Positions 26,313-34,731 are shown, counted from the first letter of the stretch. The stretch: DNA of 64,000 nt from Fibrobacter sp. (GCA_017526585.1 JAFXRC010000052.1:1-64000), one strand, 5' to 3'. Numbers and translations: made by a program. The notes: generated by a model not told the origin, from the sequence alone.

Positions 26313-28266
26313 GATACATGTAGCTTGTTCCGTTGGGGAACTTGAGTTCCTGCATCCCAGCCGTATTGACCTGGGCGACCGAATTCACATCGCCACCGTA
26401 GAGGATGTAATTGCCTTGATATGTGGGCTTGAAAGCCGCCTTGTCGGAACCGTAGTAGCTGCTGTTGTTGTAGGTCTGGTTAGCGCAGCTGGGGGTGTCG
26501 GTGGAGAAGTTGCCGAATGCGAGGAGTACACCGCCGGTAATCGAGAATCCGTCATCGGTGTCGATGAGACCGCCTGCAAAGTTATAGGCTCCGCAGTTGT
26601 TGCCTCCCTGCTGACCGGGACCCCAACCCATGCCCATTCCCATACCCATGCCACCTTGGTTCTCGTAGCTTTGGCCGGTAATTTCGAGAATCAGTACGCC
26701 GCCGGTCATCGTTGCGGTGCCGTTTGCGTCCAGCACGTCGATCATGTCGCCCTTTGCGCTGATGTAGTGGTAGCCGCCACTAATGGTGATATAGCCGCTG
26801 CTCTCGCTGAACATGGACATGGCGCTATTGTTGTTCTTGGGGCCGCCGCCACCGTTCCAGCCGTCGTTGGTTGCAAACACGGAGGTTACGCCCCCTTCGG
26901 CGAAAATCTTGAATGCCTCTATGCCTTCGAAGGCCGTGACGATGTTGATGGTAGAACCTCTCAGGTACAGCGCGGAATCCGCATGAATTCCTTTCTTCTT
27001 TGTGGAGATGGTCACGTCGCCGCCGTTCATGTAGACTTGCCAATTGGTACGCAAGGCGGAAGAATCCGATTTCACATCGATGGTGCCGCCGTTGATGTAA
27101 AGGAACTTCTCGGCAGAGATTCCCTTGTTGGAAGATTCGATCTTGACGGTCGAGGGTTCGGTGGAATCGCTTATGTCTATGTAGTTTGCCGCCTTGATGC
27201 CACTCTTTTGACCCTTGATGGTAATGTTACTGCCTGAAATTTTTACGAAGCCCTTGTTTGCCACGGTGTCCTTGAAACTGCCGTCGGGATTTTCTTCGCA
27301 TTCATCACTTTTAAGGCCGTTGCCATTGTTGGCGGTGATATTCAGCGTGCCGCCCGAAATATGGAGACTGCCCTTGCCCCTGATACCGTCATCGGCTGCG
27401 ACTACGGTGATGTCGCCGTTTTTGATTTTCAAATCGTTGCTAGACTGGATGCCATTCTTGAACTTGCCATTGACGGTCAGCTTGCCTGCGCCCTTGATGT
27501 TCAAGTCGTCTCTGGAATAAATCGCTGCCTTCGAGGTGTCCTGCGCGCCGTTAACCTTGGTGAATACGTGATTGCCGTTGCCGTCTTCCACCACGTTCGT
27601 AGTTCCCTTCACCAGGTGGAGTACAGCCTTGTCGGCGTTCTTCACGAGAATGGGGGAGTTGGAACTTTTCAAGGTCGCGTTGTAGAGGTAAATTCCAGTG
27701 TTGCCTTCGTTGTCGGTACCCGGAGTGTTCACGACCACCTGGAAATCGGAGGATTCTCCCGTTACATAGTAGGCGCCCGGACATGTGATGGTCGCACTTT
27801 TGTCGGCGACTTCGACGCAACCGTTGTTGTTGTCTACAGTAGCGGATGTTCCGGCAAGTTTCAATAGGATTTGCGTGCCGTCCAGGGTTCTCGAATCTTC
27901 GTTGTCATTATCGTCGTCGCCGGAGTCATTGCCCGGATTCTGATTTGGAGGATTGTCGTTGCCCGGAACTACGCTGCTGGAGCTGTAAAAGTCGTTGCCG
28001 GGATAGCCGTTGCTGTCGCTTGAAAGTCCGGAATCGGGAAGCTGATTACCAGGAACCTGGGTGCCTGAATTTTGGTAGCCCGGATATTCTGTTCCCGGAT
28101 TTTGGGTGTCAGGAATATCGTTCGTCGGAATCTCATTGCCTGAAATAAGTTCTTCGGGAGAAGTGGCGTAACCTTCGAGATTCGCTACGGCGTTATTCTC
28201 GTCGGAACATGCTGCAAACCACAAAGTTGCTGACACCGCGAACACTGGCAACTTGTTCAATTTCAT
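26308..28266 (-). CDS. Lipoprotein with Cthe_2159-like carbohydrate-binding beta-helix
   Basis: The ATG at 28266 has AGGAG 7 nt upstream and gives a lipoprotein signal (VSATLWFAAC). The open frame extends upstream but without support. Residues about 25-110 are a Pro/Gly/Asn/Ser-rich linker with repeated PGNQ/PGND units. The rest is a right-handed beta-helix of the Cthe_2159 type (DUF4353): IYSRDDLNIKGAGKLTVNG, GIQSSNDLKIKNGDITVVA, DDGIRGKGSLHISGGTLNI and similar rungs of about 20 residues. The Clostridium thermocellum prototype binds cellulose and pectin-like polymers. A Gly/Met-rich loop (MGMGMGWGPG) lies near the C-terminus. A plant-cell-wall binding role fits Fibrobacter. The promoter and palindrome lie at 28302-28346. 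Confidence 0.88.
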   Translation of the reverse strand: MKLNKLPVFAVSATLWFAACSDENNAVANLEGYATSPEELISGNEIPTNDIPDTQNPGTEYPGYQNSGTQVPGNQLPDSGLSSDSNGYPGNDFYSSSSVVPGNDNPPNQNPGNDSGDDDNDNEDSRTLDGTQILLKLAGTSATVDNNNGCVEVADKSATITCPGAYYVTGESSDFQVVVNTPGTDNEGNTGIYLYNATLKSSNSPILVKNADKAVLHLVKGTTNVVEDGNGNHVFTKVNGAQDTSKAAIYSRDDLNIKGAGKLTVNGKFKNGIQSSNDLKIKNGDITVVAADDGIRGKGSLHISGGTLNITANNGNGLKSDECEENPDGSFKDTVANKGFVKISGSNITIKGQKSGIKAANYIDISDSTEPSTVKIESSNKGISAEKFLYINGGTIDVKSDSSALRTNWQVYMNGGDVTISTKKKGIHADSALYLRGSTINIVTAFEGIEAFKIFAEGGVTSVFATNDGWNGGGGPKNNNSAMSMFSESSGYITISGGYHYISAKGDMIDVLDANGTATMTGGVLILEITGQSYENQGGMGMGMGMGWGPGQQGGNNCGAYNFAGGLIDTDDGFSITGGVLLAFGNFSTDTPSCANQTYNNSSYYGSDKAAFKPTYQGNYILYGGDVNSVAQVNTAGMQELKFPNGTSYMYR

Positions 28267-28301
28267 AAACACTCCTTTTTGCTTTTCAACATCCCAAAAA
28301 G

Positions 28302-28346
28302 GTAGACACCGTCTACAATAATAATTGCAATGGGTGGTAAAGTCAA
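28302..28346 (-). promoter_or_regulatory. Promoter and possible operator of the beta-helix lipoprotein
   Basis: On the minus strand TTGACT (28341-28346), 17 bp, TATTAT (28318-28323). A perfect 6+6 palindrome GTAGAC-GGT-GTCTAC (28302-28316) covers the expected transcription start, where a repressor could block initiation. Confidence 0.6.
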
Positions 28347-28441
28347 TAAAAGTAAACTTCTTTTTGTGTAAAAGGCGTGTAAAGTAGATCTTGATGAAAT
28401 AACTACATTTTAGGAAGGTTGCTTTAATTTTGGAGAAAACA

Positions 28442-29011
28442 ATGCGGCGCAAGGATAGAGAAGTTTTAGGCGACGAGAATATCGCGAAGATTATCGAACA
28501 GTGCACGACCTGCCACGTCGCGATGGTGGACGATGCTGGCGTGCCTTACGTGATTCCGCTGTCGTTCGGGTATAGCCTGAAAGACGGCATTCTGGAATTG
28601 TATTTTCATTGTGCGCACGTTGGCAAGAAACTAGATTGCATCCGCAAAAATCCCAATGTCGCATTCAGCATGTGCGTCGAGAACCGCATCGAAATTCACA
28701 AAGACGTTTATTGCAAGAGCGGGCGCTTTTACGCGAGCGTTGTCGGGCAGGGTAAAGCCGAAATCGTCGAGGACAGCGCCGAGAAACGCCACGGACTCTC
28801 GCTCCTGATGGAACGGCAAGCTGCAGGCGAACCGCAATCCGCTCATGCTCTGCAACCTTCTGGTTCCGCGCAGTCTACGCACGCCTCAGGCTCGGCGTCG
28901 TCTATGCACGTCCCGCACAAGTTCGAATTCACGCCCGCGCAGGCCGCCGCCGTGACCGTGTTCAAGATAACGAGCACGAACTTTACCGGGAAAGCGAAAT
29001 CGGAGAAATAG
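28442..29011 (+). CDS. Pyridoxamine 5'-phosphate oxidase-family (FMN-binding split-barrel) protein, NimA-like
   Basis: The ATG at 28442 is chosen because GGAG lies 6 nt upstream; an in-frame TTG at 28430 overlaps that site. The 189-residue protein starts with MRRKDREV, followed by a short helix and the split-barrel strands CHVAMVDDAGVPYVIPLSFGY, LELYFHCAHVGKKLDCIRKNPNVAFSM. This is the NimA/nitroimidazole-resistance-like flavoprotein pattern. Residues about 130-165 (rich in Gln, Ala, Ser, His) look like an extra flexible insertion between the barrel and its last strand. These proteins bind FMN and reduce small molecules; the substrate is unknown. The GNAT gene begins 4 nt downstream. Confidence 0.82.
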   Translation: MRRKDREVLGDENIAKIIEQCTTCHVAMVDDAGVPYVIPLSFGYSLKDGILELYFHCAHVGKKLDCIRKNPNVAFSMCVENRIEIHKDVYCKSGRFYASVVGQGKAEIVEDSAEKRHGLSLLMERQAAGEPQSAHALQPSGSAQSTHASGSASSMHVPHKFEFTPAQAAAVTVFKITSTNFTGKAKSEK

Positions 29012-29015
29012 ATAT

Positions 29016-29654
29016 ATGGCTAAAGAACTTGAATTCGGGTTACAGACTCGCGAAGAACTCGACGAAGCGGGCCTAATTATGGCCAGGGCGTACGAAGATT
29101 ACGACTATGTCACGCTCTATTTCCCTGATATGGATAAAAGCCGAAAGGGACTGCAGATTTTTATGCAATGCGTCCTAAAAACGTGCTATGGAAAGGCGGA
29201 TTTGTTGGCGGCGCATCGGGACGGCAAGCTGGTTGCCCGCGCAACACTGGAGGCCCCTGGCTTCAAGAAACCTTCCGCATTCCAATACATTATACACGGT
29301 TTCTGGCGTGTGTACCTTAATACGAAATGGAGCGATATCAACGGATTCATAGCTATGGACGAAAACGCCAGCAAGCCCTGCCACGATTTTCAGAAATCAG
29401 GACCTGACATCTGGTATCTCAGCATGCTCGAGGTGGACCCGTCTGCGCAGGGGCTGGGCGTCGGCTCGCAGTTTTTAACTTATATGGAAGAGTACGTGCG
29501 GGAGCGTGGCGGCAAGCAGTTGGCTCTTTTTACGAATTCCCGGGAAAACCTCGCTTTTTACAGCAAACGCGGCTACGAGGTCTTTCACGAATGCGAAATT
29601 GAGCACGACGGCAAAAAAATCGGCAGCTGGAGCATGAAAAAAATTCTAAATTAA
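29016..29654 (+). CDS. GNAT family N-acetyltransferase
   Basis: The 212-residue protein carries the acetyl-CoA-binding block WYLSMLEVDPSAQGLGVGSQFL (Q-x-x-G-x-G type loop, about residue 145) and the C-terminal part LALFTNSRENLAFYSKRGYEVF, both characteristic of GNAT enzymes. The N-terminal half is longer than minimal GNATs and contains an aromatic stretch (FWRVYLNTKW). The substrate is unknown. It sits between the FMN-binding protein (4 nt upstream) and pheS (8 nt downstream), so all three may share a transcript. Confidence 0.85.
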   Translation: MAKELEFGLQTREELDEAGLIMARAYEDYDYVTLYFPDMDKSRKGLQIFMQCVLKTCYGKADLLAAHRDGKLVARATLEAPGFKKPSAFQYIIHGFWRVYLNTKWSDINGFIAMDENASKPCHDFQKSGPDIWYLSMLEVDPSAQGLGVGSQFLTYMEEYVRERGGKQLALFTNSRENLAFYSKRGYEVFHECEIEHDGKKIGSWSMKKILN

Positions 29655-29662
29655 CGGCCACT

Positions 29663-30685
29663 ATGAGTGAAGCTATTAACAATGTGAAGCAGGCGTTTGA
29701 CGCAGAACTTGCGCAAACCGACCTTACGAACCAAGAAGCCGTCAACAACCTCCGCGTGAAGTACCTGGGCAAGAAGGGGGCCGTCACCGACCTCATGAAG
29801 CAGATGGGGAGCTTGAGCGCCGAGGAACGTCCGGCTTACGGCAAGCTCGTGAACGAACTTAAGGTCGCCGTCTCCGAGGCAATCGACAAGGCTATCGAGA
29901 CCGCGAACCAGGCTGCCCTCCAGAAGAAACTGGAAAGCGGCTTTGTAGATACCACGCTCCCGGGTGCAGGCATCCCGGCGGGCTCGACGCACCCGCTTTA
30001 CGACGTGCGCGAAGAAATTATCGATTTCTTCAGCCAGATGGGTTTCGAGGTGGACTTCGGTCGCGACATCGAGACGGACTGGTACAACTTCGAGGCGCTC
30101 AATACGCCTCCTGACCACCCGAGCCGCGACATGCAGGACACGTTCTACGTGGACGACAAGGTGATGCTGCGTACGCATACCTCCGGCACGCAGATCCACT
30201 ACATGGAAATGCACAAGCCGCCGTTCCGCATGATTGCTCCGGGCCACGTGTTCCGCGTCGACAACGATGCGACCCACGCCCCGATGTTCCAGCAGTGCGA
30301 AGGCCTCGTGGTCGACGAAAACATCAGCTTTGCAGATCTTAAGGGCGTGCTCCAGGTGTTCATGAACAAGCTGTTCGGCGAAGGCGTCAAGACGCGTTTC
30401 CGCCCGAGCTTCTTCCCCTTCACGGAGCCCAGCGCCGAAATGGACGTGAGCTGCGTGTTCTGCGGTGGCAAGGGCTGCCGTCGCTGCAAGGGAACCGGCT
30501 GGATGGAAATCGGCGGTTGCGGTTCCGTGGACCCGAACGTGTTCAAGAACTGCGGCATCGATTCCGAGAAGTACACGGGCTTTGCATTCGGCTTCGGTCT
30601 CGACCGTATCGCCATGCTGCGCCACGCGATTCCGGAAATCGGTTTGCTGACGAGCAACGACCAGAGATTCCTCTCCCAGTTCTAA
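29663..30685 (+). CDS. pheS: Phenylalanine--tRNA ligase alpha subunit
   Basis: The 340-residue protein has the N-terminal coiled-coil arm (about 1-90, with KYLGKKGAVTDLMKQ), then the class II synthetase core. GSTHPLYDVREEIIDFFSQMGFE is the usual PheS motif. RDMQDTFYVDD, LRTHTSGTQIHYM and FRVDNDATHAPMFQQCEG cover motif 2. The C-terminal FRPSFFPFTEPSAEMDVSC and GFGLDRIAMLRHAIPE are motif 3. It catalyses phenylalanylation of tRNA-Phe together with PheT, which is not in this window, so the two subunit genes are separated. The CxxCKGCRRCKG-like cluster (about 260-272) is common in FCB-group PheS. A terminator follows. Confidence 0.96.
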   Translation: MSEAINNVKQAFDAELAQTDLTNQEAVNNLRVKYLGKKGAVTDLMKQMGSLSAEERPAYGKLVNELKVAVSEAIDKAIETANQAALQKKLESGFVDTTLPGAGIPAGSTHPLYDVREEIIDFFSQMGFEVDFGRDIETDWYNFEALNTPPDHPSRDMQDTFYVDDKVMLRTHTSGTQIHYMEMHKPPFRMIAPGHVFRVDNDATHAPMFQQCEGLVVDENISFADLKGVLQVFMNKLFGEGVKTRFRPSFFPFTEPSAEMDVSCVFCGGKGCRRCKGTGWMEIGGCGSVDPNVFKNCGIDSEKYTGFAFGFGLDRIAMLRHAIPEIGLLTSNDQRFLSQF

Positions 30686-30741
30686 GAGATGCGAGGCCGG
30701 CAAAACCTGCCGAACCAAGCGCAGCACAATTGTATTTAAAG

Positions 30742-30770
30742 AAAGCGGACCATTGCGGCCCGCTTTTCTT
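30742..30770 (+). terminator. Terminator of pheS
   Basis: AAAGCGG...CCGCTTT hairpin followed by a T-rich tail. It is nearly symmetric and may also stop the convergent methyltransferase gene. Confidence 0.75.
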
Positions 30771-30823
30771 GTTATTGTGTTTTTCGATAAATTCGGTTTG
30801 TTCTCGGCGAATTACTTCGAAAT

Positions 30824-31783
30824 TTATTTGATTCGAAGTCTTGCGTATTCGTACAGGCCGAGCGAAAGTGCCACCGAGGCGTTGTAGGAATGCGCTTCGG
30901 GCATCATCGGAATGCGGAGTACAGCGTCGCACTGCTTGCGAATGAACGGCGGAAGGCCTACGTCTTCGCCACCGACGGCAATCACGGCTTGGTCGCTGAA
31001 TTCGAAGCCGGCGAGGTTTGTTTCGGTGTCGGCGTCGAGACCGAGAATCTGGTAGCCTGCGAGTTTCAGTTCGCCGACGGCAGCTTCCAGATTGTTCGGG
31101 CGGCAAATTTTCATCTTGTCGAGTGCGCCTGCGGCAGAGCGGGCGACAGCCGGCGTAATGCCGCACATGCCCTTGGCCGGGAGCATCAAGAGGTCTACGC
31201 CCAAGGCGAGCGCACTACGGATACAGGCACCCAGGTTACGCGGATCTTCGATGTTGGTGCCCACGGCGATCAGCTTGCGTTCGCCATTTGCTTTGGCCTT
31301 AAAATATTCTTCGCGGATGTCTTCCCAAACGAGAAGTTCCTTTTCGTTCAAGAGAGCGACCACGCCGTGGTGTTGCGTGGTGTAGGTGTTCAGAACTTTG
31401 GAATCGACTTGCTGCACGTGCACGTGGGCGCGCTTGGCGAGCTTTTGCAGTTCGTAGAGCTTGGGATTGCCCGATTGGTGCATAAAGAGCACGCGGTGGA
31501 CTTGCATGGGACTACGTTCCAAAAGGTCGGTCACTTCGCGGATGCCGCCGATTGCGGTTTGCGGGGCTCCATCGGGATCGCCAAAACTCACGCGGCGGTC
31601 GCCATCGGTTTTACGGCGGGTAAAGCCGTCACGCTTTTCGCCGAAGCTATCGCGAGGTTCGCGGTTGCGGTCGAAACTGTCGCGGTTCCTGAAACTGCGG
31701 CGTTCTTCGCGCGACGCGCGGTCATTGTTGTGACGGATAATGCCGAATTCGGTTTCTTTATCTGAATTCTTGTTGAATGCCAT
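30824..31783 (-). CDS. TrmH/SpoU family RNA 2'-O-methyltransferase (RlmB-like)
   Basis: SPOUT-fold RNA ribose methyltransferase. The ATG at 31783 has AAGGGA upstream; an open frame continues to 31837 without support. The N-terminal 75 residues are Arg/Asp/Ser-rich and probably disordered (RRSFRNRDSFDRNREPRD), a feature of several RlmB relatives that may help RNA binding. Then come a substrate-binding domain and the three SPOUT motifs: NIEDPRNLGACIRSA, AVGGEDVGLPPFIRKQCD...IPM, and SYNASVALSLGLYEYAR. A target such as 23S rRNA G2251 or a tRNA ribose cannot be decided. It is followed downstream by the cyclo-ligase-like gene's opposite neighbour; spacing leaves room for its own promoter within repeat 31811-31842. 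Confidence 0.88.
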   Translation of the reverse strand: MAFNKNSDKETEFGIIRHNNDRASREERRSFRNRDSFDRNREPRDSFGEKRDGFTRRKTDGDRRVSFGDPDGAPQTAIGGIREVTDLLERSPMQVHRVLFMHQSGNPKLYELQKLAKRAHVHVQQVDSKVLNTYTTQHHGVVALLNEKELLVWEDIREEYFKAKANGERKLIAVGTNIEDPRNLGACIRSALALGVDLLMLPAKGMCGITPAVARSAAGALDKMKICRPNNLEAAVGELKLAGYQILGLDADTETNLAGFEFSDQAVIAVGGEDVGLPPFIRKQCDAVLRIPMMPEAHSYNASVALSLGLYEYARLRIK

Positions 31784-31810
31784 AATCTTTTCCCTTATAA
31801 ATTCTTCTAT

Positions 31811-31842
31811 GGATTGCTTCGCACGGTGTGCTTGCAACGACG
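31811..31842. repeat. Dispersed palindromic repeat, CGTCATTGCGAG family (copy 2, diverged)
   Basis: GGATTGCTTCGCACGG...GCAACGACG lies between the cyclo-ligase-like gene and the methyltransferase. Confidence 0.65.
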
Positions 31843-31849
31843 TTCTGTC

Positions 31850-32425
31850 TTAGGGCTTTTCCCTACAAATGATAATCTGGTCCATCTTGATGTCGGTCAG
31901 CTTCTGGACAAGCGGCTCGACGCTAATCTGCTTGGGAGTCGCGATGCCTGCCTTGTGGGCGTTCGGGTGCTTTGCCAAAAAGCGGTCGTAGTAACCCTTG
32001 CCGTGTCCGCAGCGTTCGCCGGTCAAGTTGAACTTGGTGCCGGGAACCAGGAATACCGTAAAGTCGCCTTCGTAGGCCGGAATGTCGCCGCGGGGTTCCA
32101 TGATTCCGAACTTGCCCTTGACCAAATCTTTCTTGAGGCTTTGCACGTGGCAGAACTCCATGGTCGTGGGGCCCGTGCAGCGGGGGAGCAGCAGACGGTC
32201 TTCGTCGGCGAGCTGCTTGATAATCGGCATAATGTTCGGTTCGCCCGTGAGCGGGTAGAACGCCGCCACCTTGCGCGATTCCCTGTAACCCTTGATGGCG
32301 TGGACTTCTTCCCACGGGTTTCCGATGAGTTCTTCGCCGTCGCGCTTCTTGCGCAACATCTCGAAAAGCGGCCGGGAGCCGAAAATCAAAAGGAGTAAGG
32401 CAGAAACGAGAAGTACAGATTCCAT
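31850..32425 (-). CDS. 5-formyltetrahydrofolate cyclo-ligase-like protein with N-terminal membrane helix
   Basis: The C-terminal 145 residues match 5-FTHF cyclo-ligase (MTHFS), which converts 5-formyl-THF to 5,10-methenyl-THF using ATP. Blocks are KVAAFYPLTGEPNIMPII, LLLPRC, FLVPGTKFNLTGERCGHG and KGYYDRFLAKHP, the last being the hallmark G-x-G-KGYYDR-type motif. The N-terminus is odd: instead of the usual basic K-x-x-LR helix it begins with a hydrophobic helix (SVLLVSALLLLIFG) and a basic stretch (LRKKRD), like a signal anchor. No better in-frame start that restores the normal N-terminus is evident. Either the enzyme is membrane-tethered or the domain has a new role. It lies between RNase D and the methyltransferase. 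Confidence 0.78.
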   Translation of the reverse strand: MESVLLVSALLLLIFGSRPLFEMLRKKRDGEELIGNPWEEVHAIKGYRESRKVAAFYPLTGEPNIMPIIKQLADEDRLLLPRCTGPTTMEFCHVQSLKKDLVKGKFGIMEPRGDIPAYEGDFTVFLVPGTKFNLTGERCGHGKGYYDRFLAKHPNAHKAGIATPKQISVEPLVQKLTDIKMDQIIICREKP

Positions 32426-32482
32426 AATGATGCCTGCGGGGATTTGTCCAGTAGCGGGCGGTTAAGGTGAGTTGTAAAAAAT

Positions 32483-33640
32483 TTAGTCGGGGTCACCTAC
32501 GCGCTTTGCGTTGGGTAGGTTCTGTTGCAAAATTTCAGTCCACAGGGCGCGCTGCCAGTTCATGAGGTGAGCCTCTTCGTAGCGGGCCTCCCAGGGCATG
32601 TCTCCCGGAGCGGCAAGCCAAATGAGCTGCGCCTTGTTGGCGAGGAGCGACGGGTCCAGTTCCAGTTCTTCGGCCTTCAAGTCGCGCCAGGTCTTGAGTA
32701 CCGAGAGAAGGTCGGAGTTCGGCACCACCGGCGGGGGCGGGGCCTTGGGGAGTCTTTCGGGCCAGTCCGATTGCGGAACGGCTACGGCCGTCTGCAGCAT
32801 GTTCACGAACGAATCCAGGCGCTCGTCGCGGAAATTGCGGGGAAGCTTCGGCAACTTTTCCAAGTCCACGGTCGGGAAGTTCGCTTCGCTGCGGCGTGCG
32901 ATGGCGAGCATCAGTTCCACCGGCATCACCTTGTAGGGCGGGCGGTCCAGTTCCTGGGCCTGGTTTTCGCGCCATTCCCAGAGGAACTTGAGCACGTTCA
33001 GGGCGCACGGCGAAAGCGGTGCAGAACCCGTGACGCGCCAGGGGTCCTTTCTCTGCGGTGCAGGGTGCTTGGCGTGTTCGATCAAGGCGTCGCACTGTTC
33101 GGTAAGCCAACTCATACGGCCAGCTTCCTGCAACTTTTCTACGAGAATCGCGCAGAGTTCGTGCAGGTAGAATGTATCGTGAATGGCGTATTCGCACATT
33201 TCAAGCGGCAGCGGTCGCGTGGTCCAGTCGGCACGCTGGTTTTCTTTCTTGAGTTCGTCACCGAAGTATTCGCGCACCAGGTCCGCAAGGCCCAGGTGAT
33301 CTTCGCCCAGGATCTTTGCCGCGAGCATGGTGTCGAAAATTTGCTTTGGCGAAAAGCCGTAGGTCTGCCAGAGCAGTCGCAAATCGTAGTCAGCGCCGTG
33401 GAAAATGAGCGTCTGCATGGCGCGGGCCTTGAACAAAGGGGCAAGGTCAAGCCCACACAGCGGGTCCACAATGTAGTGGTGTTCGCCGATGGTAATCTGG
33501 ATTAGGCAAAGACGGGTGGTATAATGGTACATGGAATCCGCTTCGGTATCGACAGCGGCCATTTCGTACAGCTCCAAATCCGCCAGCAAATTCGCCAGCG
33601 ATTCTTCGCTATCTACCAGTATGTATTTCTCGTCTTGCAT
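32483..33640 (-). CDS. rnd: Ribonuclease D
   Basis: The 385-residue 3'-5' exoribonuclease trims tRNA precursors and other RNAs. The DEDD nuclease domain is intact: VDTEADSM (D31, E33), FHGADYDLRLL, and the third motif YAIHDTFYLHEL. It is followed by an HRDC-type helical domain (LKFLWEWRENQAQELDRPP, VMPVELMLAIARR, about 220-265) and a second HRDC-like block (LKTWRDLKAEELELDPSLLANKAQL). Pro-rich sequence (APPPPVVP) separates them. Length agrees with the family. TACATTTC lies 9 nt upstream of the ATG. Its upstream region is divergent from the decayed toxin-antitoxin locus. Confidence 0.93.
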   Translation of the reverse strand: MQDEKYILVDSEESLANLLADLELYEMAAVDTEADSMYHYTTRLCLIQITIGEHHYIVDPLCGLDLAPLFKARAMQTLIFHGADYDLRLLWQTYGFSPKQIFDTMLAAKILGEDHLGLADLVREYFGDELKKENQRADWTTRPLPLEMCEYAIHDTFYLHELCAILVEKLQEAGRMSWLTEQCDALIEHAKHPAPQRKDPWRVTGSAPLSPCALNVLKFLWEWRENQAQELDRPPYKVMPVELMLAIARRSEANFPTVDLEKLPKLPRNFRDERLDSFVNMLQTAVAVPQSDWPERLPKAPPPPVVPNSDLLSVLKTWRDLKAEELELDPSLLANKAQLIWLAAPGDMPWEARYEEAHLMNWQRALWTEILQQNLPNAKRVGDPD

Positions 33641-33856
33641 TGGTAGGGAGAAATGTAATAAAATTTTTTAGAGGGAAATCGGCTAGTTTATAAAAAAGGG
33701 TAAGAATCCCTTTCTGTCAACTCAGAGTTGCTTTTTGTAAAAAAATCTGATTTTTGCTATCAGTTGTTTGCAAAATGAAGGTGCTTTTCGCGCTTTAATC
33801 TTTCTCGTTTCTAGATTTGCTCGTGAAAAAATATATATTATCTCAAAGGAAATTTT

Positions 33857-34024
33857 ATGAACTCCACAAGACCTATATCTGATGTGCAAGATTGTCTTTT
33901 AGAAGAAATCGAAGGCGAAATTTTTGCCAAACTGCACGAAGCTGAAGTGCAGGCTAAACGTTCGTCTAAAAGATTTTCGTCTTCTGAAGTTCTTTCTGAA
34001 TTGGTAAAAATCACAAACGTATGA
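33857..34024 (+). CDS. Short putative antitoxin of a decayed ParE-type module
   Basis: A 55-residue ORF starts at an ATG preceded by AAAGGAAATTTT. The sequence (EGEIFAKLHEAEVQAKRSSK, then RFSSSEVLSELVKI) resembles the toxin-binding C-terminal half of Phd/YefM or RelB-like antitoxins: a long charged helix, then a 'rfs.eev...l' tail. No ribbon-helix-helix or YefM DNA-binding part precedes it, so it may be a short-form antitoxin or a remnant. Its stop overlaps the start of the toxin remnant by 4 nt (ATGA), typical for toxin-antitoxin operons. Confidence 0.6.
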   Translation: MNSTRPISDVQDCLLEEIEGEIFAKLHEAEVQAKRSSKRFSSSEVLSELVKITNV

Positions 34025-34197
34025 GTTACAGAGTCGAGTTTCTGGAACTCGCGCTCTTGGATTTAAGCTCAATTGTATCCCATGTCGCCAATGAACTGGG
34101 TATGCCCATAGCTGCTTATTGGGTTGAATAAACCTCAAAAACGGTAACAGTTGCTCGAATTTTATACAATAAAAGGGATGTTGATTCTTTGCTTTGA
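34021..34197 (+). pseudogene. ParE/RelE-family toxin remnant with internal deletion
   Basis: The frame starts with MSYRVEFLELALLDLSSIV, a typical ParE N-terminus, and stops after 36 codons (34129-34131). In the same frame the sequence resumes with KTVTVARILYNKRDVDSLL and a stop at 34195-34197, which is the characteristic ParE C-terminus. Normal ParE toxins have about 95-100 residues; only about 57 codons remain and one is a stop. So roughly 40 central residues, including most of the beta-sheet core, are gone. The toxin is almost certainly inactive. Confidence 0.75.
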
Positions 34198-34209
34198 TGA
34201 GAGGAAAAA

Positions 34210-34287
34210 GGAATTATTAGCCCGCAATACTCCTTGCTTGCGCAATGTTGCGGTCTAACCCTACGGGCTCGATGCAAACTGCGCTTA
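34210..34287. repeat. Direct repeat, copy A (about 78 bp)
   Basis: It shares about 90 percent identity with 34380-34457, with an offset of 170 bp. Both contain TTAGCCCGCAATA, CCTTGCTTGCGCAA and TAACCCTACGGGCTCGATGCAA blocks. Confidence 0.85.
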
Positions 34288-34379
34288 AGAGCGGGAAAAG
34301 TGTGCTAAACGAGTGTCGCGACAAAATGCTTGCATTTTGTCATGACCGAGTGACGCCGCGGACGCCGTAGGCGTCAAAA

Positions 34380-34457
34380 GGGATTGTTAGCCCGCAATAT
34401 TCCTTGCTTGCGCAAGGTTGCTGTCTAACCCTACGGGCTCGATGCAAGCTGCGCTTG
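34380..34457. repeat. Direct repeat, copy B (about 78 bp)
   Basis: Second copy of 34210-34287. The stretch 34198-34733 holds no gene: only these repeats, hairpins (for example GACGCC...GGCGTC at 34352-34375) and fragments matching the tRNA-Gly 3' end (34289-34300, 34522-34534). Confidence 0.85.
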
Positions 34458-34691
34458 CCTCAAGCTCATAATTTGCCTCTTCGCACTTCGTGCATGAGCC
34501 AAATTATGTGATTCGTCGTATGGGAAAAGGGACTGCGGCTGCGCCAGTCTCCGCTATGCGGCTGGCTTGCCGCCCTTCGGGCTCAACACTCACTTCGTTC
34601 GCGTTAAGCTCCAAATTCTTTTCACGGGCTTCGCCCAAAAAAGAATTTGGTCGCACCCTCTTCGAGGGTGCCGGGTTCCTTCCCGTGTTAT

Positions 34692-34731
34692 AAAACGAAA
34701 AAAGACACCATGTAGGTGTCTTTTTCGTTTT
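34692..34731 (-). terminator. Terminator of tRNA-Gly
   Basis: On the minus strand AAAACGAAAAAGACACC-TACAT-GGTGTCTTTTTTCGTTTT; a long A/T-flanked hairpin that works in both directions. Confidence 0.85.

Noticed and set aside
34210..34457. Possible CRISPR array from the two 78-bp repeats
   Set aside because: Only two copies, repeats are too long, and no cas genes are present.
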